NCBI GenBank assembly: GCA_937868205.1
Contig: CALMMC010000167.1
Location: forward strand, 1-20,285
Length of the DNA stretch: 20,285 nt
Reading direction: 5' to 3'
Origin: JAAZPG01 sp012797375
GTDB lineage: Bacteria; Acidobacteriota; Aminicenantia; Aminicenantales; UBA4085
The position numbers were made by a program, and so were the translations under genes. Shown piece after piece: positions 1-7,789 of this stretch (the first letter of the stretch is position 1; the number at the start of each line of letters is the position of its first letter). The notes below the pieces were generated by a model, which was not told the origin of the DNA, did no database searches, and worked only from the letters and a program-made list of their open reading frames with translations.

Positions 1-139
1 GGAGTAGGTAGTGGTGTGCGATAGTATGGATGATGAGAAGGTTGAGAATGTGTTGTGTTTTTTTTTTTTAATGAGACGGAGACCACAGAGATCTACACAG
101 AGTAGATCGTCGGCAGCGTCAGATGTGTATAAGAGACAG
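1..139. other. Illumina Nextera adapter read-through (not genomic)
   Basis: Positions 121-139 are exactly the Tn5 mosaic end AGATGTGTATAAGAGACAG, and 107-120 (TCGTCGGCAGCGTC) is the Nextera read-1 adapter. Positions 99-106 (AGAGTAGA) match an i5 index of the Nextera set as I remember it. Positions 70-98 match the P5 flow-cell oligo with three mismatches. The T-run at about 57-69 and the low-complexity bases 1-56 are what a read gives, on the reverse strand, after running off the end of P5 (poly-A, then noise). The whole block is therefore a sequencing and assembly artefact, and genomic sequence begins at 140. The T-run must not be read as a terminator. Confidence 0.97.
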
Positions 140-596
140 GACCAGGACTCATCTCAAAAGGATGCCTGAACATTAACTCTCGTTCAAGGTTGAGCTGATC
201 GCACATCTTGAAAATCCGCTGCCGGCCGCCGTCGGACCTTCCATTCACCTTCAGCGTCTCCAACAAAGCGTCGAGGATTTTTCGTCGCGGATTGAACGCC
301 ATGGTCGGCTCTTGCCCTATCCAGCCATAGAAAGGCCTCAATCGGCGGAGAGACATCCGGCGGATGTTATTTCCTCGCCAGAAGATATCCCCTTCCCATG
401 CGGGCGACAAACCAAGCAAAGCTTTGCCAAGAGACGTTTTCCCGCAACCGCTGGGACCGGAAAGGCCGACGATCTCATTTGCCAGAATTGAACAAGAAAC
501 GGGAGGAGTGATGTAATTCCGCCGGGGGGACAGGAATCCATGATTGTAAAAAACTCGGACATTCCGGGCCTCCAGCACCGGAAGACTCCCGCTCAT
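140..596 (-). CDS. NikE/DppF-like ABC transporter ATPase, truncated by contig end
   Basis: This is the N-terminal 152 residues of the second ATPase of a dipeptide/nickel-type importer, a cytoplasmic subunit that would pair with the NikD-like ATPase upstream. Visible motifs are Walker A GPSGCGKT at residues 47-54 and a Q-loop GQEPTMAFNPR with Gln95. The protein stops inside the signature motif, at HPFEMSPG. The next codon begins with C, which fits the Gln expected there. Family members are about 250-330 aa, so the Walker B and switch-His half is missing. The reading frame continues to position 93, but its last residues (PVSYTHLTLPTIYSV) are translated adapter and must be removed. The ATG at 594-596 overlaps the upstream stop as ATGA. 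The signature reads MSPG rather than the usual LSGG, which may be real, since two base changes separate CCT from a Gly codon. Confidence 0.9.
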
Positions 597-1405
597 TTAA
601 ATTCCCGGTCTGTTTGACTCAGACACCCGACGCCCTTTTCCTCCCAAGACGAAAAGGAGCAATCCACAAGCCGGCGGGTATAAGGGTGATCAGATCTTAT
701 CCGTCGATCGGAACACGTTCCGCGATCGATGATTTCACCCCGCTTCATGACCAGAAAGCGTCCGGCAATCTTCGAAACCAGGTCAAGGTCGTAGGTGATC
801 ACGAACAGGGAAGCCTCGCGGATATCGAGGAGAGCCTCAATCACGAGATAACGGTTGCGATCATCCAGCCCTCGGGTCGGTTCATCCACGATAAGTAGAT
901 GGGGATTATTAATGAGGCTCATAGCAATCATGGCCCGCTGATTCATCCCCCCGCTCAACTGGAACGGATACCGGCGATAGGCATCATCCGGATCTTTGAA
1001 GCCGAGTCTTTTCAACAGGGCGAGCGTTATTTCTTTGGCTTGGGACCGGTCTCCCGGATGATGAACGCGATAGGCTTCCGCAATCTGGACTCCCACCGTC
1101 ATTACAGGATCGAAGAACCGTTCGGCGTTAGACCAGCAGACGGCGAGGCGGCGTCCGCGAAGCTTGGGAACCTCCCGGCTGTTCAGAATTTCGCATCCCT
1201 CGAATCGTATGGACCCCGTCACCCGGACGTTTTGGGGAAGGAGCCCCAAAACCGCCATAGCCAGGACCGTCTTCCCGCATCCGCTTTCTCCCATCAGGGC
1301 CAAGCGCTCCCCGGGCGCAATCGCCAAAGACGCATCGCGGACGGCGACCCTATCTCCGCAATTGGTTTCAAATACGACCGAAAGACCGATGATTTCCAGG
1401 ATCAT
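593..1405 (-). CDS. NikD/DppD-like ABC transporter ATPase with degenerate Q- and H-loops
   Basis: This 270-aa cytoplasmic ATPase belongs to the oligopeptide/nickel ABC family. Residues 39-46 are Walker A GESGCGKT, 150-154 the signature LSGGM, and 170-175 Walker B LLIVDE followed by PTRGLD. The HPYTRRLV near residue 240 is the usual C-terminal element of this family. Two catalytic positions are altered. The Q-loop, normally F-Q-(D/E)-P, reads W-S-N-A with Ser92, and the switch region, normally ITHD, reads ITYD with Tyr205. Walker A, Walker B and the signature are intact, so the ATP site using its own Walker motifs is probably impaired, while its signature can still serve the partner. ATGA overlaps join it to the genes on both sides, so it is translationally coupled within the operon. 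Confidence 0.93.
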   Translation of the reverse strand: MILEIIGLSVVFETNCGDRVAVRDASLAIAPGERLALMGESGCGKTVLAMAVLGLLPQNVRVTGSIRFEGCEILNSREVPKLRGRRLAVCWSNAERFFDPVMTVGVQIAEAYRVHHPGDRSQAKEITLALLKRLGFKDPDDAYRRYPFQLSGGMNQRAMIAMSLINNPHLLIVDEPTRGLDDRNRYLVIEALLDIREASLFVITYDLDLVSKIAGRFLVMKRGEIIDRGTCSDRRIRSDHPYTRRLVDCSFSSWEEKGVGCLSQTDREFK

Positions 1406-2931
1406 GGGCGGCGTCCATGATCATAGAGACAAGATAAATCGAGCTTTAAAAAAGGATCCATCTTGACTCCGCTCAATCCTTTCCTGAAGGCATAATAATA
1501 TTTTTCGTGAAACAGCGGAATGATCGGCGTCTCGTCACGGATCATGTCGAGAAGCATATTGAATTGCCGTTCCTGGATCTTCGCGTCGGGGGCATTCATG
1601 GCCTCAAGAAAAAGCTTATCGATCTCAACGGACCGATAATGGGTAGAGTTGCCGATCCCCCTCACCTTCATTCCTTCCGAAAAAACAAGTCTTCTGATTA
1701 GAAGCTCCGGCGTTCCCAGGGGCATGGAGAGGGGATAAAGGGTGAGGTCGAAATCTCCTTTTTCAACGGCTTTAGACCAAGCGCCGCCCTCCCGGACATC
1801 GATATCAATAGTCAATCCCATCTGGGAAAAGATATCGGCCAGATAATCGGCGACATGCTTGTATCCCCAGGACTGGGCATCCCCCTGATTGAGCAGGAAT
1901 TTTAAACGATGTTTTTTTAATGTTTTCAGGCTGGTCCTGGAAAAATTCATATTTTCTGCTTTAATCGGAAACCTGTGCTTGTCCCAACGCATTGCTCTGC
2001 CGATGAAAAAATCGTGGGCCGGAATCCCTCCGCCCCGGAGGATAAGATTGACAAGCTCCTCCCTGTCGATTCGTCCGGCAAACGCGGTCCTCAACGCCTT
2101 GACGCTGAATGGTTCTCGGGCGCAGTTGAAGAGAAGATAATGCGTAATCGCCACGTCCTGGGAACGCACGACGATGTCAGGCCGCCCTTCCAACAGATCC
2201 TTCAGAGACGCCGGCACGCCGCCGTGGTGCGCGATCATATCGATGTCACCGCGGAGGAGCGACATAACGCGCACAATCGGATCCGGAATGATCCTGAATT
2301 CGACTGCGTGGAAATAGGGTTTTCTCCCATGATATCCGTCGAAAGTCGACACGCGGTCGTACCGGCCAATCCGGCTTTCCTTAAAGACATAGGGCCCGCT
2401 GGCTACGGGTTTAATTATCTTTCCGGTCTCATCAAATGCGGACGGACTGAAGATTCCCGCGAAGTAGTGACCGATCCGGTTGGGAAGATCGACAACCGGG
2501 CGGGAAAAGACCAGCCGGAAGGCCGTTTCATCCAGGGCATCCGCGGAAATCAGGTGGAGAAATGTGCCATAGTAATCGAATTCCGGATGATTTTTCATGC
2601 GTTGAACGTTCCAGACAGCCGCGGCAGCCGTCAAAACGGTTCCATCGTGAAAGAGGACGCCTTTGCGGAGGCGGAATGTCCAAGTTTTTCCGTCCGGTGA
2701 AACCCGCCAGGATTCGGCAAGGGAAGGCCGGGCGATAAAAAAGTCATCCAGTTCGGTCAGGCTTTCCCAGACATTGGCGTTCCGCTGGATCATGACCGGG
2801 TTATGATTACCCAGATTCAAGCTGCCCCCGACCCCGATGATGAGCATGTCCCTGCGCCGTCCCGATGGCGAACAGGCGATTCCCAAAATCAGGACGATCG
2901 GAAGACACAGTCGGCGGCCGATTTTTCTCAT
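1402..2931 (-). CDS. NikA-like solute-binding lipoprotein (SBP_bac_5 family)
   Basis: This would be the periplasmic ligand-binding subunit of the importer. The start at 2931 (MRKIGRRLCL) is preferred over the longer open frame from 3096 because it makes an ATGA overlap with the upstream permease stop and begins directly with a lipoprotein signal: basic residues, a short hydrophobic stretch, then LGIAC with Cys20. The product is 509 aa, normal for the family. Landmarks are SLAESWRVSPDGKTWTFRLR near residue 75, then SGPYVFKESRIGRYDR and the following FRIIPDP segment. These resemble E. coli NikA (as I remember it) more than DppA or OppA. Nickel chelate, a metallophore complex or a small peptide are all possible ligands; sequence alone does not decide. 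Confidence 0.9.
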   Translation of the reverse strand: MRKIGRRLCLPIVLILGIACSPSGRRRDMLIIGVGGSLNLGNHNPVMIQRNANVWESLTELDDFFIARPSLAESWRVSPDGKTWTFRLRKGVLFHDGTVLTAAAAVWNVQRMKNHPEFDYYGTFLHLISADALDETAFRLVFSRPVVDLPNRIGHYFAGIFSPSAFDETGKIIKPVASGPYVFKESRIGRYDRVSTFDGYHGRKPYFHAVEFRIIPDPIVRVMSLLRGDIDMIAHHGGVPASLKDLLEGRPDIVVRSQDVAITHYLLFNCAREPFSVKALRTAFAGRIDREELVNLILRGGGIPAHDFFIGRAMRWDKHRFPIKAENMNFSRTSLKTLKKHRLKFLLNQGDAQSWGYKHVADYLADIFSQMGLTIDIDVREGGAWSKAVEKGDFDLTLYPLSMPLGTPELLIRRLVFSEGMKVRGIGNSTHYRSVEIDKLFLEAMNAPDAKIQERQFNMLLDMIRDETPIIPLFHEKYYYAFRKGLSGVKMDPFLKLDLSCLYDHGRRP

Positions 2932-3794
2932 GGCTCGATTTCCCCCGCCCTTGTCCCGCCATATGAGAAACGACTCGCTTTCTCCACGAGGTAAAGGATT
3001 TTTTTCGCGTCGAAGAATTCCCTCAAGCCATCCGCCATCAAGTGAAGACCCAAAGCGAAAAATCCGATGAATGCCGAAGGAAAGACGAAGAGCCAAGGAC
3101 TCATGAGGATGAAATCCCTGGAATCATGTAGCACCATGCCCCATTCCGGAATTTGAGGAGACAGGCCGAGCCCCAAGAAACTCATGGAAACAATGACAAA
3201 CACGTCACCGATCAGGGAAATCACAAACAGGATGAGCAACGACGGCAGAACGGCGGGTACGGCATGTAAAAAAAGGTTCCGCGTCTTTGAATATCCGACG
3301 GAAGCGTTTGCCGTTATATAATCTTGATTTTTCACGATCGATATTTCATTTCTCACGACTCTCGTCAACGGCGCCCAACCCGTAAGGACAAGGAATAAGG
3401 CAAGGCGAACAGCACCTCCTCCAAAAACACCAAGGAAACAGACCGCCAGTAAAAAGCCCGGTAAGGCCAGCAGGGCATCCGCCAGGCGCATGATCACGAT
3501 CTCTATCCAACCTCCCAGGAAACCGGACAAAGCACCCAACGAAACCGCAATGACCGCATTGAAAACGGCTATGATCAAGGCCAGGCCCAGAGTAGTCCTC
3601 GTACCGCAAATCAAGCGGCTCATAATGTCACGGCCAAGGGGATCGGTGCCCATGATATGATGCCGATCTGGAGCACGGAGTATCTGATTATAATGAGTTT
3701 CATGGGGAGAGTAGGGAGCCAACCGCACTCCAAAAACGCCCATCATCAGAAAGACAGCGACAAGCGCCGCTCCGACGATAATTCTCGCCTTCAT
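2928..3794 (-). CDS. DppC/NikC-like ABC transporter permease
   Basis: This is an inner-membrane permease subunit of 288 aa from the chosen start. Evidence is an N-terminal membrane segment (about residues 4-26), the family phrase MGTDPLGRDIMSRL, several hydrophobic segments, and the cytoplasmic EAA-type loop around ITANASVGYSKTRNLFLHAVP, which docks on the ATPases. The end (SFLGLGL, then PEWGMVL) is typical of NikC/DppC. The frame is open to an ATG at 3848, but that would overlap the upstream permease by 52 nt. The ATG at 3792-3794 lies 2 nt after the upstream stop and has a GGAG about 10 nt before it. The gene ends in an ATGA overlap with the binding-protein gene. Confidence 0.93.
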   Translation of the reverse strand: MKARIIVGAALVAVFLMMGVFGVRLAPYSPHETHYNQILRAPDRHHIMGTDPLGRDIMSRLICGTRTTLGLALIIAVFNAVIAVSLGALSGFLGGWIEIVIMRLADALLALPGFLLAVCFLGVFGGGAVRLALFLVLTGWAPLTRVVRNEISIVKNQDYITANASVGYSKTRNLFLHAVPAVLPSLLILFVISLIGDVFVIVSMSFLGLGLSPQIPEWGMVLHDSRDFILMSPWLFVFPSAFIGFFALGLHLMADGLREFFDAKKILYLVEKASRFSYGGTRAGEIEP

Positions 3795-3796
3795 TC

Positions 3797-4723
3797 CTAC
3801 TTCACTCCGGACGCAGCCCCCCGAGGATCGATAATTCTTACCAGGCAATCGGCGCCGAAATTGACGATAACGACGGTTAATCCCAGAAACAGGATATACG
3901 CCTGAATCACCGGATAGTCGCGGCTAACAACAGCCTCGAAGATATAACTCCCCATTCCAGGGAGGGCGAACAGGGTTTCAATAAGGACAACGCCGCCGAG
4001 AAGGGCGGCTAACCTCACGGCAAGATAGGTCACCGCCGGCGTCAAGGCATTGCGCAGGCCATGCCGGATGACCGCGCCGCGGAACGTCAATCCCTTTCCG
4101 AGAACCGCCATGAAATGCTCCGTATGAATGGCTTCCAGAAGCGTATTTCTAATTACTCGGGCTAAAGAGAAACCCATGGTTCCTCCCAAGGCAACGATGG
4201 GAAGAACGAATCCGCCGCCTCCGGCCGGTCCATAAAGGGGGAACCATCTCAAACGGAAAGAAAACACATAGATCAAGAGAATTCCAAAAATGAAAACCGG
4301 CACGGATTGAAATGCCGTTGAAAGCAATCTGACGGCATGATCGGCAAGGCCTCCTGCCCTGAGGACACTGAGAGTCCCCAGTCCCAATCCGATCCAAACG
4401 GCCAGAACCCATGAGCCGGCGGCGATGGCGATGGAGACGGGGATCCGAGTCCGAAATTCGCTTATAATCGGCCGGTTCGTTTTCAATGAAACGCCCAGGT
4501 CTCCATGAACGACTGATCCCGCCCACAGGCAATACCGTTTCCAAGCGGGCTGGTCGAAGTGATAGACCGAATGGAGTCTGCCCAGTGTTTCCTGGGGAAC
4601 GTCTTTGGAAACACTCCCCAAGATCATCTCCGCCGGGTCGCCCGGAGCCAGCTCTATCGCGGCAAACGAAATGAGACTCACAATCCATAGAGTGATTAGA
4701 GACGAAAGAATCCGTTCTTTCAC
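3797..4723 (-). CDS. DppB/NikB-like ABC transporter permease
   Basis: This 308-aa inner-membrane permease is the partner of the downstream DppC-like subunit. It starts with GTG at 4721-4723, 17 nt after the stop of the TonB-dependent receptor gene, so the two are probably co-transcribed. Family marks are the first membrane helix followed by APGDPAEMILG, the EAA-type loop near VLGKGLTFRGAVIRHGLRNA, and the C-terminal FALPGMGSYIFEAVVSRDYP followed by two hydrophobic segments and DPR. These are standard for NikB, DppB and OppB. Length is normal and I see no damage. Confidence 0.94.
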   Translation of the reverse strand: MKERILSSLITLWIVSLISFAAIELAPGDPAEMILGSVSKDVPQETLGRLHSVYHFDQPAWKRYCLWAGSVVHGDLGVSLKTNRPIISEFRTRIPVSIAIAAGSWVLAVWIGLGLGTLSVLRAGGLADHAVRLLSTAFQSVPVFIFGILLIYVFSFRLRWFPLYGPAGGGGFVLPIVALGGTMGFSLARVIRNTLLEAIHTEHFMAVLGKGLTFRGAVIRHGLRNALTPAVTYLAVRLAALLGGVVLIETLFALPGMGSYIFEAVVSRDYPVIQAYILFLGLTVVIVNFGADCLVRIIDPRGAASGVK

Positions 4724-4740
4724 GCCCTGTTTGCCTCGTC

Positions 4741-6906
4741 TCAGAAATCGAAGTGATACGAAAGATTGAACTCGACAAACCGGCCGGGCGCGTTATAAAT
4801 GAATTCTCCGTCATACTTCGCGTCGGTCAGATTGTCGACGCCGAAAGACGCCGTTATTTTATGGTTGCCCAGGCTAAACGTCTTCCACACCTTTGCATCC
4901 AGGCAATAATATTTCTTCATATGGAAATAGTCGAGCTGAGTGTTCTCATCGTCATAATACCGGTCATCCGAAAAACGGCCGGAAAGCTTGGCTCCGATCC
5001 CCTTTTCCCGGTTGTCATATGCCAAGCCGATGCTCCCAAAGTAATCCGGAGAGTTTCGTAATTGGTGCCCTTTGTTTGCAACCGATTTAGTGATCTCCGA
5101 GTGATTAAGCGTGGTGCTGATAAACGCAGACAGCGAAGATGCCAATTTCCAATTGACGCCGAGCTGGAGCCCCCTGATTCGAACTCTGTCCGAATTAGAA
5201 GTCCGAATGATTTGAACTCCCGGAAGGGTCGGGTGCTGGTCATAGACATAGCTCATGGCATCCTTGATCGTTCCCGAATAGAAGGTCAGTTCAATCGTTC
5301 CGCGATTCAAAGGATCGATATAATCGAGGCCGAAGTCGGCCATGGCCGTCGTTTCGGGTTTAAGTCCGGGATTCGCCTCCCGCCAAATATTTCCGGTCGA
5401 AATATTCTGGAAGAACCAGGAGGCAGCTCCCGGCCAGAACGCCGTACCGAAGGATGTACGCACCCCCCAATTGTCGGCAAGACGATATTTAAAAGCGCCA
5501 CGGTAGGTCACCGCATCCTTCGTGACGGCAGGCGGCGTTCTGTTCGTTGACCCGCTGTCATAGATATTGTCGTATTTCCAACGGTCACAGCGGAGGCCGA
5601 AGAGAAGAATCGCCCGTTCGTGGAGGAACCGGAACTGGTCTTGAACATAGAATGCCGTTTGGACGATGTCATATTTCGTATGAGACAGGGATGTCGTTCC
5701 GGCGGGATTCCAGACATCCGACAGGCTCTTGTCATAGATGGAGGACACTCCTGCCGTAAGCGTATGATTCTTCAGAAACAGAAAATCGGCTTGAAGATCC
5801 ACCGGCGCCCGCGTGTATTGAGATTCCGTCTTCCGCGTGATTGTCGAATCGTATATATAGCTCCGATTCTCATCAATGGGAGCAAAAACATAGCGTCCAT
5901 TGATGACGGAATTAAGCACCGCGACCGCCCCTTTCGTGCTCTGACCCTCCGAGAGACGGGATTGATAACCCACGCGCAAAGTGAAGGCTCCGATTCCGTT
6001 CACGGGAACGAATAGCGATCCGGTTCCGATGATTCGCGTTCCTCCGCTCTGGGAATTCGTTTTGCCGCCGTAAAGATCCTCGTCGAAAATATGCGCTCCC
6101 ATGGCGAACCGGATTCCGCTTTTCGGATTCCGGTAGCCGATCCGGCCGTAATAATAGAGGTTGGTATAGCTCTGGTTGTCGATATTGATGTAGTTTAAAT
6201 ACGAAGGATATCCTTGGCTCATTAAAGAGGTTCCCGTTTCCAGATCGGTATTCCTGTATCCGTCCGATTTATCCATGGAAAAAGATCCATAGAAATCCCA
6301 ATTTCCCAGGACTTTACCGATCGAAATATTCGGCCGGGCGGAGTTAAACGTACCATAGGACATGCCGACTGTGATGCCCGATCTTTCTCGCGCGCTGATG
6401 GAACGCATGTTGACCGCTCCTCCGCTGGCATTCGGCCCGTAAAGAGACGAGGAAGGACCGAACAGGACTTCGACGGCAGACAAATTCAATGGATTCACGG
6501 CAATGCTGACCATGGGCTCCGCCAAAGGCTGTTCATCGGTCATATAAAGGGTTCGACCGATGAAATATCCCGTTCCTCTCAAGTGGATCCACGGGGGAAT
6601 ATTACGGTTGCCATGCCCCACGGAGACGCCGGGAAGATGTCGGATGATTTCCCCGACATTCGGATTGCTGTATGTCGCCGTCTCGATCAAACGCGTATTC
6701 ACTGATTCAACATTGACAGGGACATTCAGGGAATCGGTCTCCGTCTTCGTCGCCGTCACCACAACCTCGACCGTTTTCTCCATTCTTTTGAGTTCTTGTT
6801 CCCTTTTCTTATCCTTCTCAGGCGCGGAACGTTCCTTTTCCTGAGCTTGAATTCCCGCGGCAAACAAGGCGCAAATCAGGAAAAGAATGAAAACGGCTTT
6901 TTTCAT
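4741..6906 (-). CDS. TonB-dependent outer-membrane receptor
   Basis: This 721-aa outer-membrane gated channel would be powered by TonB/ExbBD, none of which is in the window. The start at 6906 (MKKAVFILFL) is chosen over the open frame from 6942 because it has a strong Shine-Dalgarno AAGGAG about 9 nt upstream and opens with a clean signal peptide ending near GIQA-QE. A lysine-rich stretch (about 23-45) is followed by a TonB-box-like EVVVTAT (47-53). The plug domain comes next, with LPGVSVG, then LSAVEVLFGPSSSLYGPNASGGAVN. The rest is a beta-barrel with many aromatic strands, ending in a C-terminal Phe. It is first in the operon with a NikA/Dpp-type ABC importer, which suggests one uptake route for a shared ligand, possibly nickel or a metallophore; that substrate is inference. 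Confidence 0.92.
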   Translation of the reverse strand: MKKAVFILFLICALFAAGIQAQEKERSAPEKDKKREQELKRMEKTVEVVVTATKTETDSLNVPVNVESVNTRLIETATYSNPNVGEIIRHLPGVSVGHGNRNIPPWIHLRGTGYFIGRTLYMTDEQPLAEPMVSIAVNPLNLSAVEVLFGPSSSLYGPNASGGAVNMRSISARERSGITVGMSYGTFNSARPNISIGKVLGNWDFYGSFSMDKSDGYRNTDLETGTSLMSQGYPSYLNYINIDNQSYTNLYYYGRIGYRNPKSGIRFAMGAHIFDEDLYGGKTNSQSGGTRIIGTGSLFVPVNGIGAFTLRVGYQSRLSEGQSTKGAVAVLNSVINGRYVFAPIDENRSYIYDSTITRKTESQYTRAPVDLQADFLFLKNHTLTAGVSSIYDKSLSDVWNPAGTTSLSHTKYDIVQTAFYVQDQFRFLHERAILLFGLRCDRWKYDNIYDSGSTNRTPPAVTKDAVTYRGAFKYRLADNWGVRTSFGTAFWPGAASWFFQNISTGNIWREANPGLKPETTAMADFGLDYIDPLNRGTIELTFYSGTIKDAMSYVYDQHPTLPGVQIIRTSNSDRVRIRGLQLGVNWKLASSLSAFISTTLNHSEITKSVANKGHQLRNSPDYFGSIGLAYDNREKGIGAKLSGRFSDDRYYDDENTQLDYFHMKKYYCLDAKVWKTFSLGNHKITASFGVDNLTDAKYDGEFIYNAPGRFVEFNLSYHFDF

Positions 6907-6971
6907 ATTACGATCTCCTTTTGCAACAGGTGCCCCCCGCACGTTTCTTGAGAGGGTTTAAGCGTGCCACG

Positions 6972-6997
6972 ATTTTACTATTTCGTAACACTGTTAC
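6972..6997 (-). promoter_or_regulatory. Candidate promoter and palindromic operator of the importer operon
   Basis: Read on the minus strand, a TAAAAT -10-like box lies at 6972-6977, about 65 nt upstream of the receptor ATG at 6906. Just upstream of it, at 6985-6997, is a 13-bp palindrome GTAACA-C-TGTTAC (read on the plus strand), with perfect 6-bp arms around one central base. This is in the space between -10 and -35 where a repressor would block polymerase. No good -35 hexamer is visible at 16-18 nt. The palindrome is seen directly; the regulatory role is inferred. It does not resemble the long-spaced NikR site (GTATGA-N16-TCATAC) or a Fur box. Confidence 0.45.
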
Positions 6998-7000
6998 CAT

Positions 7001-7789
7001 AAAACATTCGGCAATACAAGAGTATTTTTTTCAATCCGGCAATGACATTTGCGCAAGAACGCCCCTGGGCGTTTCAATTCGTTGCTCCACAGCCGTTCCT
7101 TTTAACAAACCACGTTCCGTCTCCCCGGGGAAACGTTTCGATACTCCTCTCACTGAAGCCTCCAGCTGGTATGCCGGAAAATACTTGGAGCGGGTTGGGT
7201 AAATAAAACCTAGCGTTAAATCCCATAGAAGGCGCCGATCAGAGTCCCCCTGCATGGGGAGGACGATATGTCTCGGCCCTCTATTCCAGGCTTCGAGTAA
7301 AGATGGAGCACGCTAAGGCCGCGGAGGCCGTTGCCAGCCGATTGGCGGATGCCGCATTTTAGATTCATAAAAAGGGAGAACCTAATAAAGGAAGAATCGC
7401 CAGAAAGCCGGTTTCGTCCGCCCGGGAGCAAACGCGAGGGTTCGCATGAAGCCTTGAGCTTCAAAAATCGGATGAGATCCTCCGCGGGGAAGATGCCCAT
7501 GCTGCCTTGACGGCAAATGCATGCGTCTGATGAAACGGGTAAAGAGCGGCGGGACGAAACTCAGCTTATTCGAAACAAGGCGTTGCAATAATCAGGCTTG
7601 ATTCTTCCGGCGCTTTCATTCAAGCAACCATCACACTGTACACTAGCACCCTCTGGATTGCGCATAGGATTCTTTAACTTCGGGCTCTTTAATTAAATCG
7701 AGGTTGAAAATCCTCAGCATGAATGAGAGAGATATTTTTAAAAGCCCGCAAGGGATGATGTCCTCACCCGCCGACAATGCCGAGCTTCT
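7001..7789. other. Gene-poor stretch at a compositional boundary
   Basis: I see no convincing gene on either strand between the importer operon promoter and the end of comM. Open frames here are at most about 94 codons, lack ribosome binding sites and resemble no family I know. Short hairpins are present: AACGCCC/GGGCGTT at 7058-7073, TCCCC/GGGGA at 7245-7260, and GCTTGA/TCAAGC arms at 7596-7625. None has a convincing T-tract. Base composition changes from moderate GC on the left to high GC on the right across this stretch. It may be decayed sequence or an insertion scar. Confidence 0.5.
7681..7748. repeat. Imperfect inverted repeat with nested stems downstream of comM
   Basis: CGGGCTCTTTAA at 7681-7692 is nearly the reverse complement of TTTAAAAGCCCG at 7737-7748, with one unpaired base. 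Between the arms there is a further possible stem, GAGG 7700-7703 with CCTC 7712-7715. On the minus strand the outer arm next to comM reads CGGGCTTTTAAAAAT, so part of this could act as a transcription terminator for the gene run ending at 7790. A structured RNA is also possible. Only the complementarity is observed. Confidence 0.3.

Noticed and set aside
57..69. T-run resembling a terminator tail
   Set aside because: It lies beyond the P5 adapter and is the complement of the poly-A produced when a read runs off its template.
2932..3096. 55-residue extension of the solute-binding protein
   Set aside because: It would bury the lipoprotein signal and overlap the permease gene; the ATG at 2931 forms an ATGA junction like the rest of the operon.
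7031..7588. Three short minus-strand frames (68-94 codons) in the gene-poor zone
   Set aside because: They overlap one another, lack Shine-Dalgarno sequences and resemble nothing known; base use is not coding-like.
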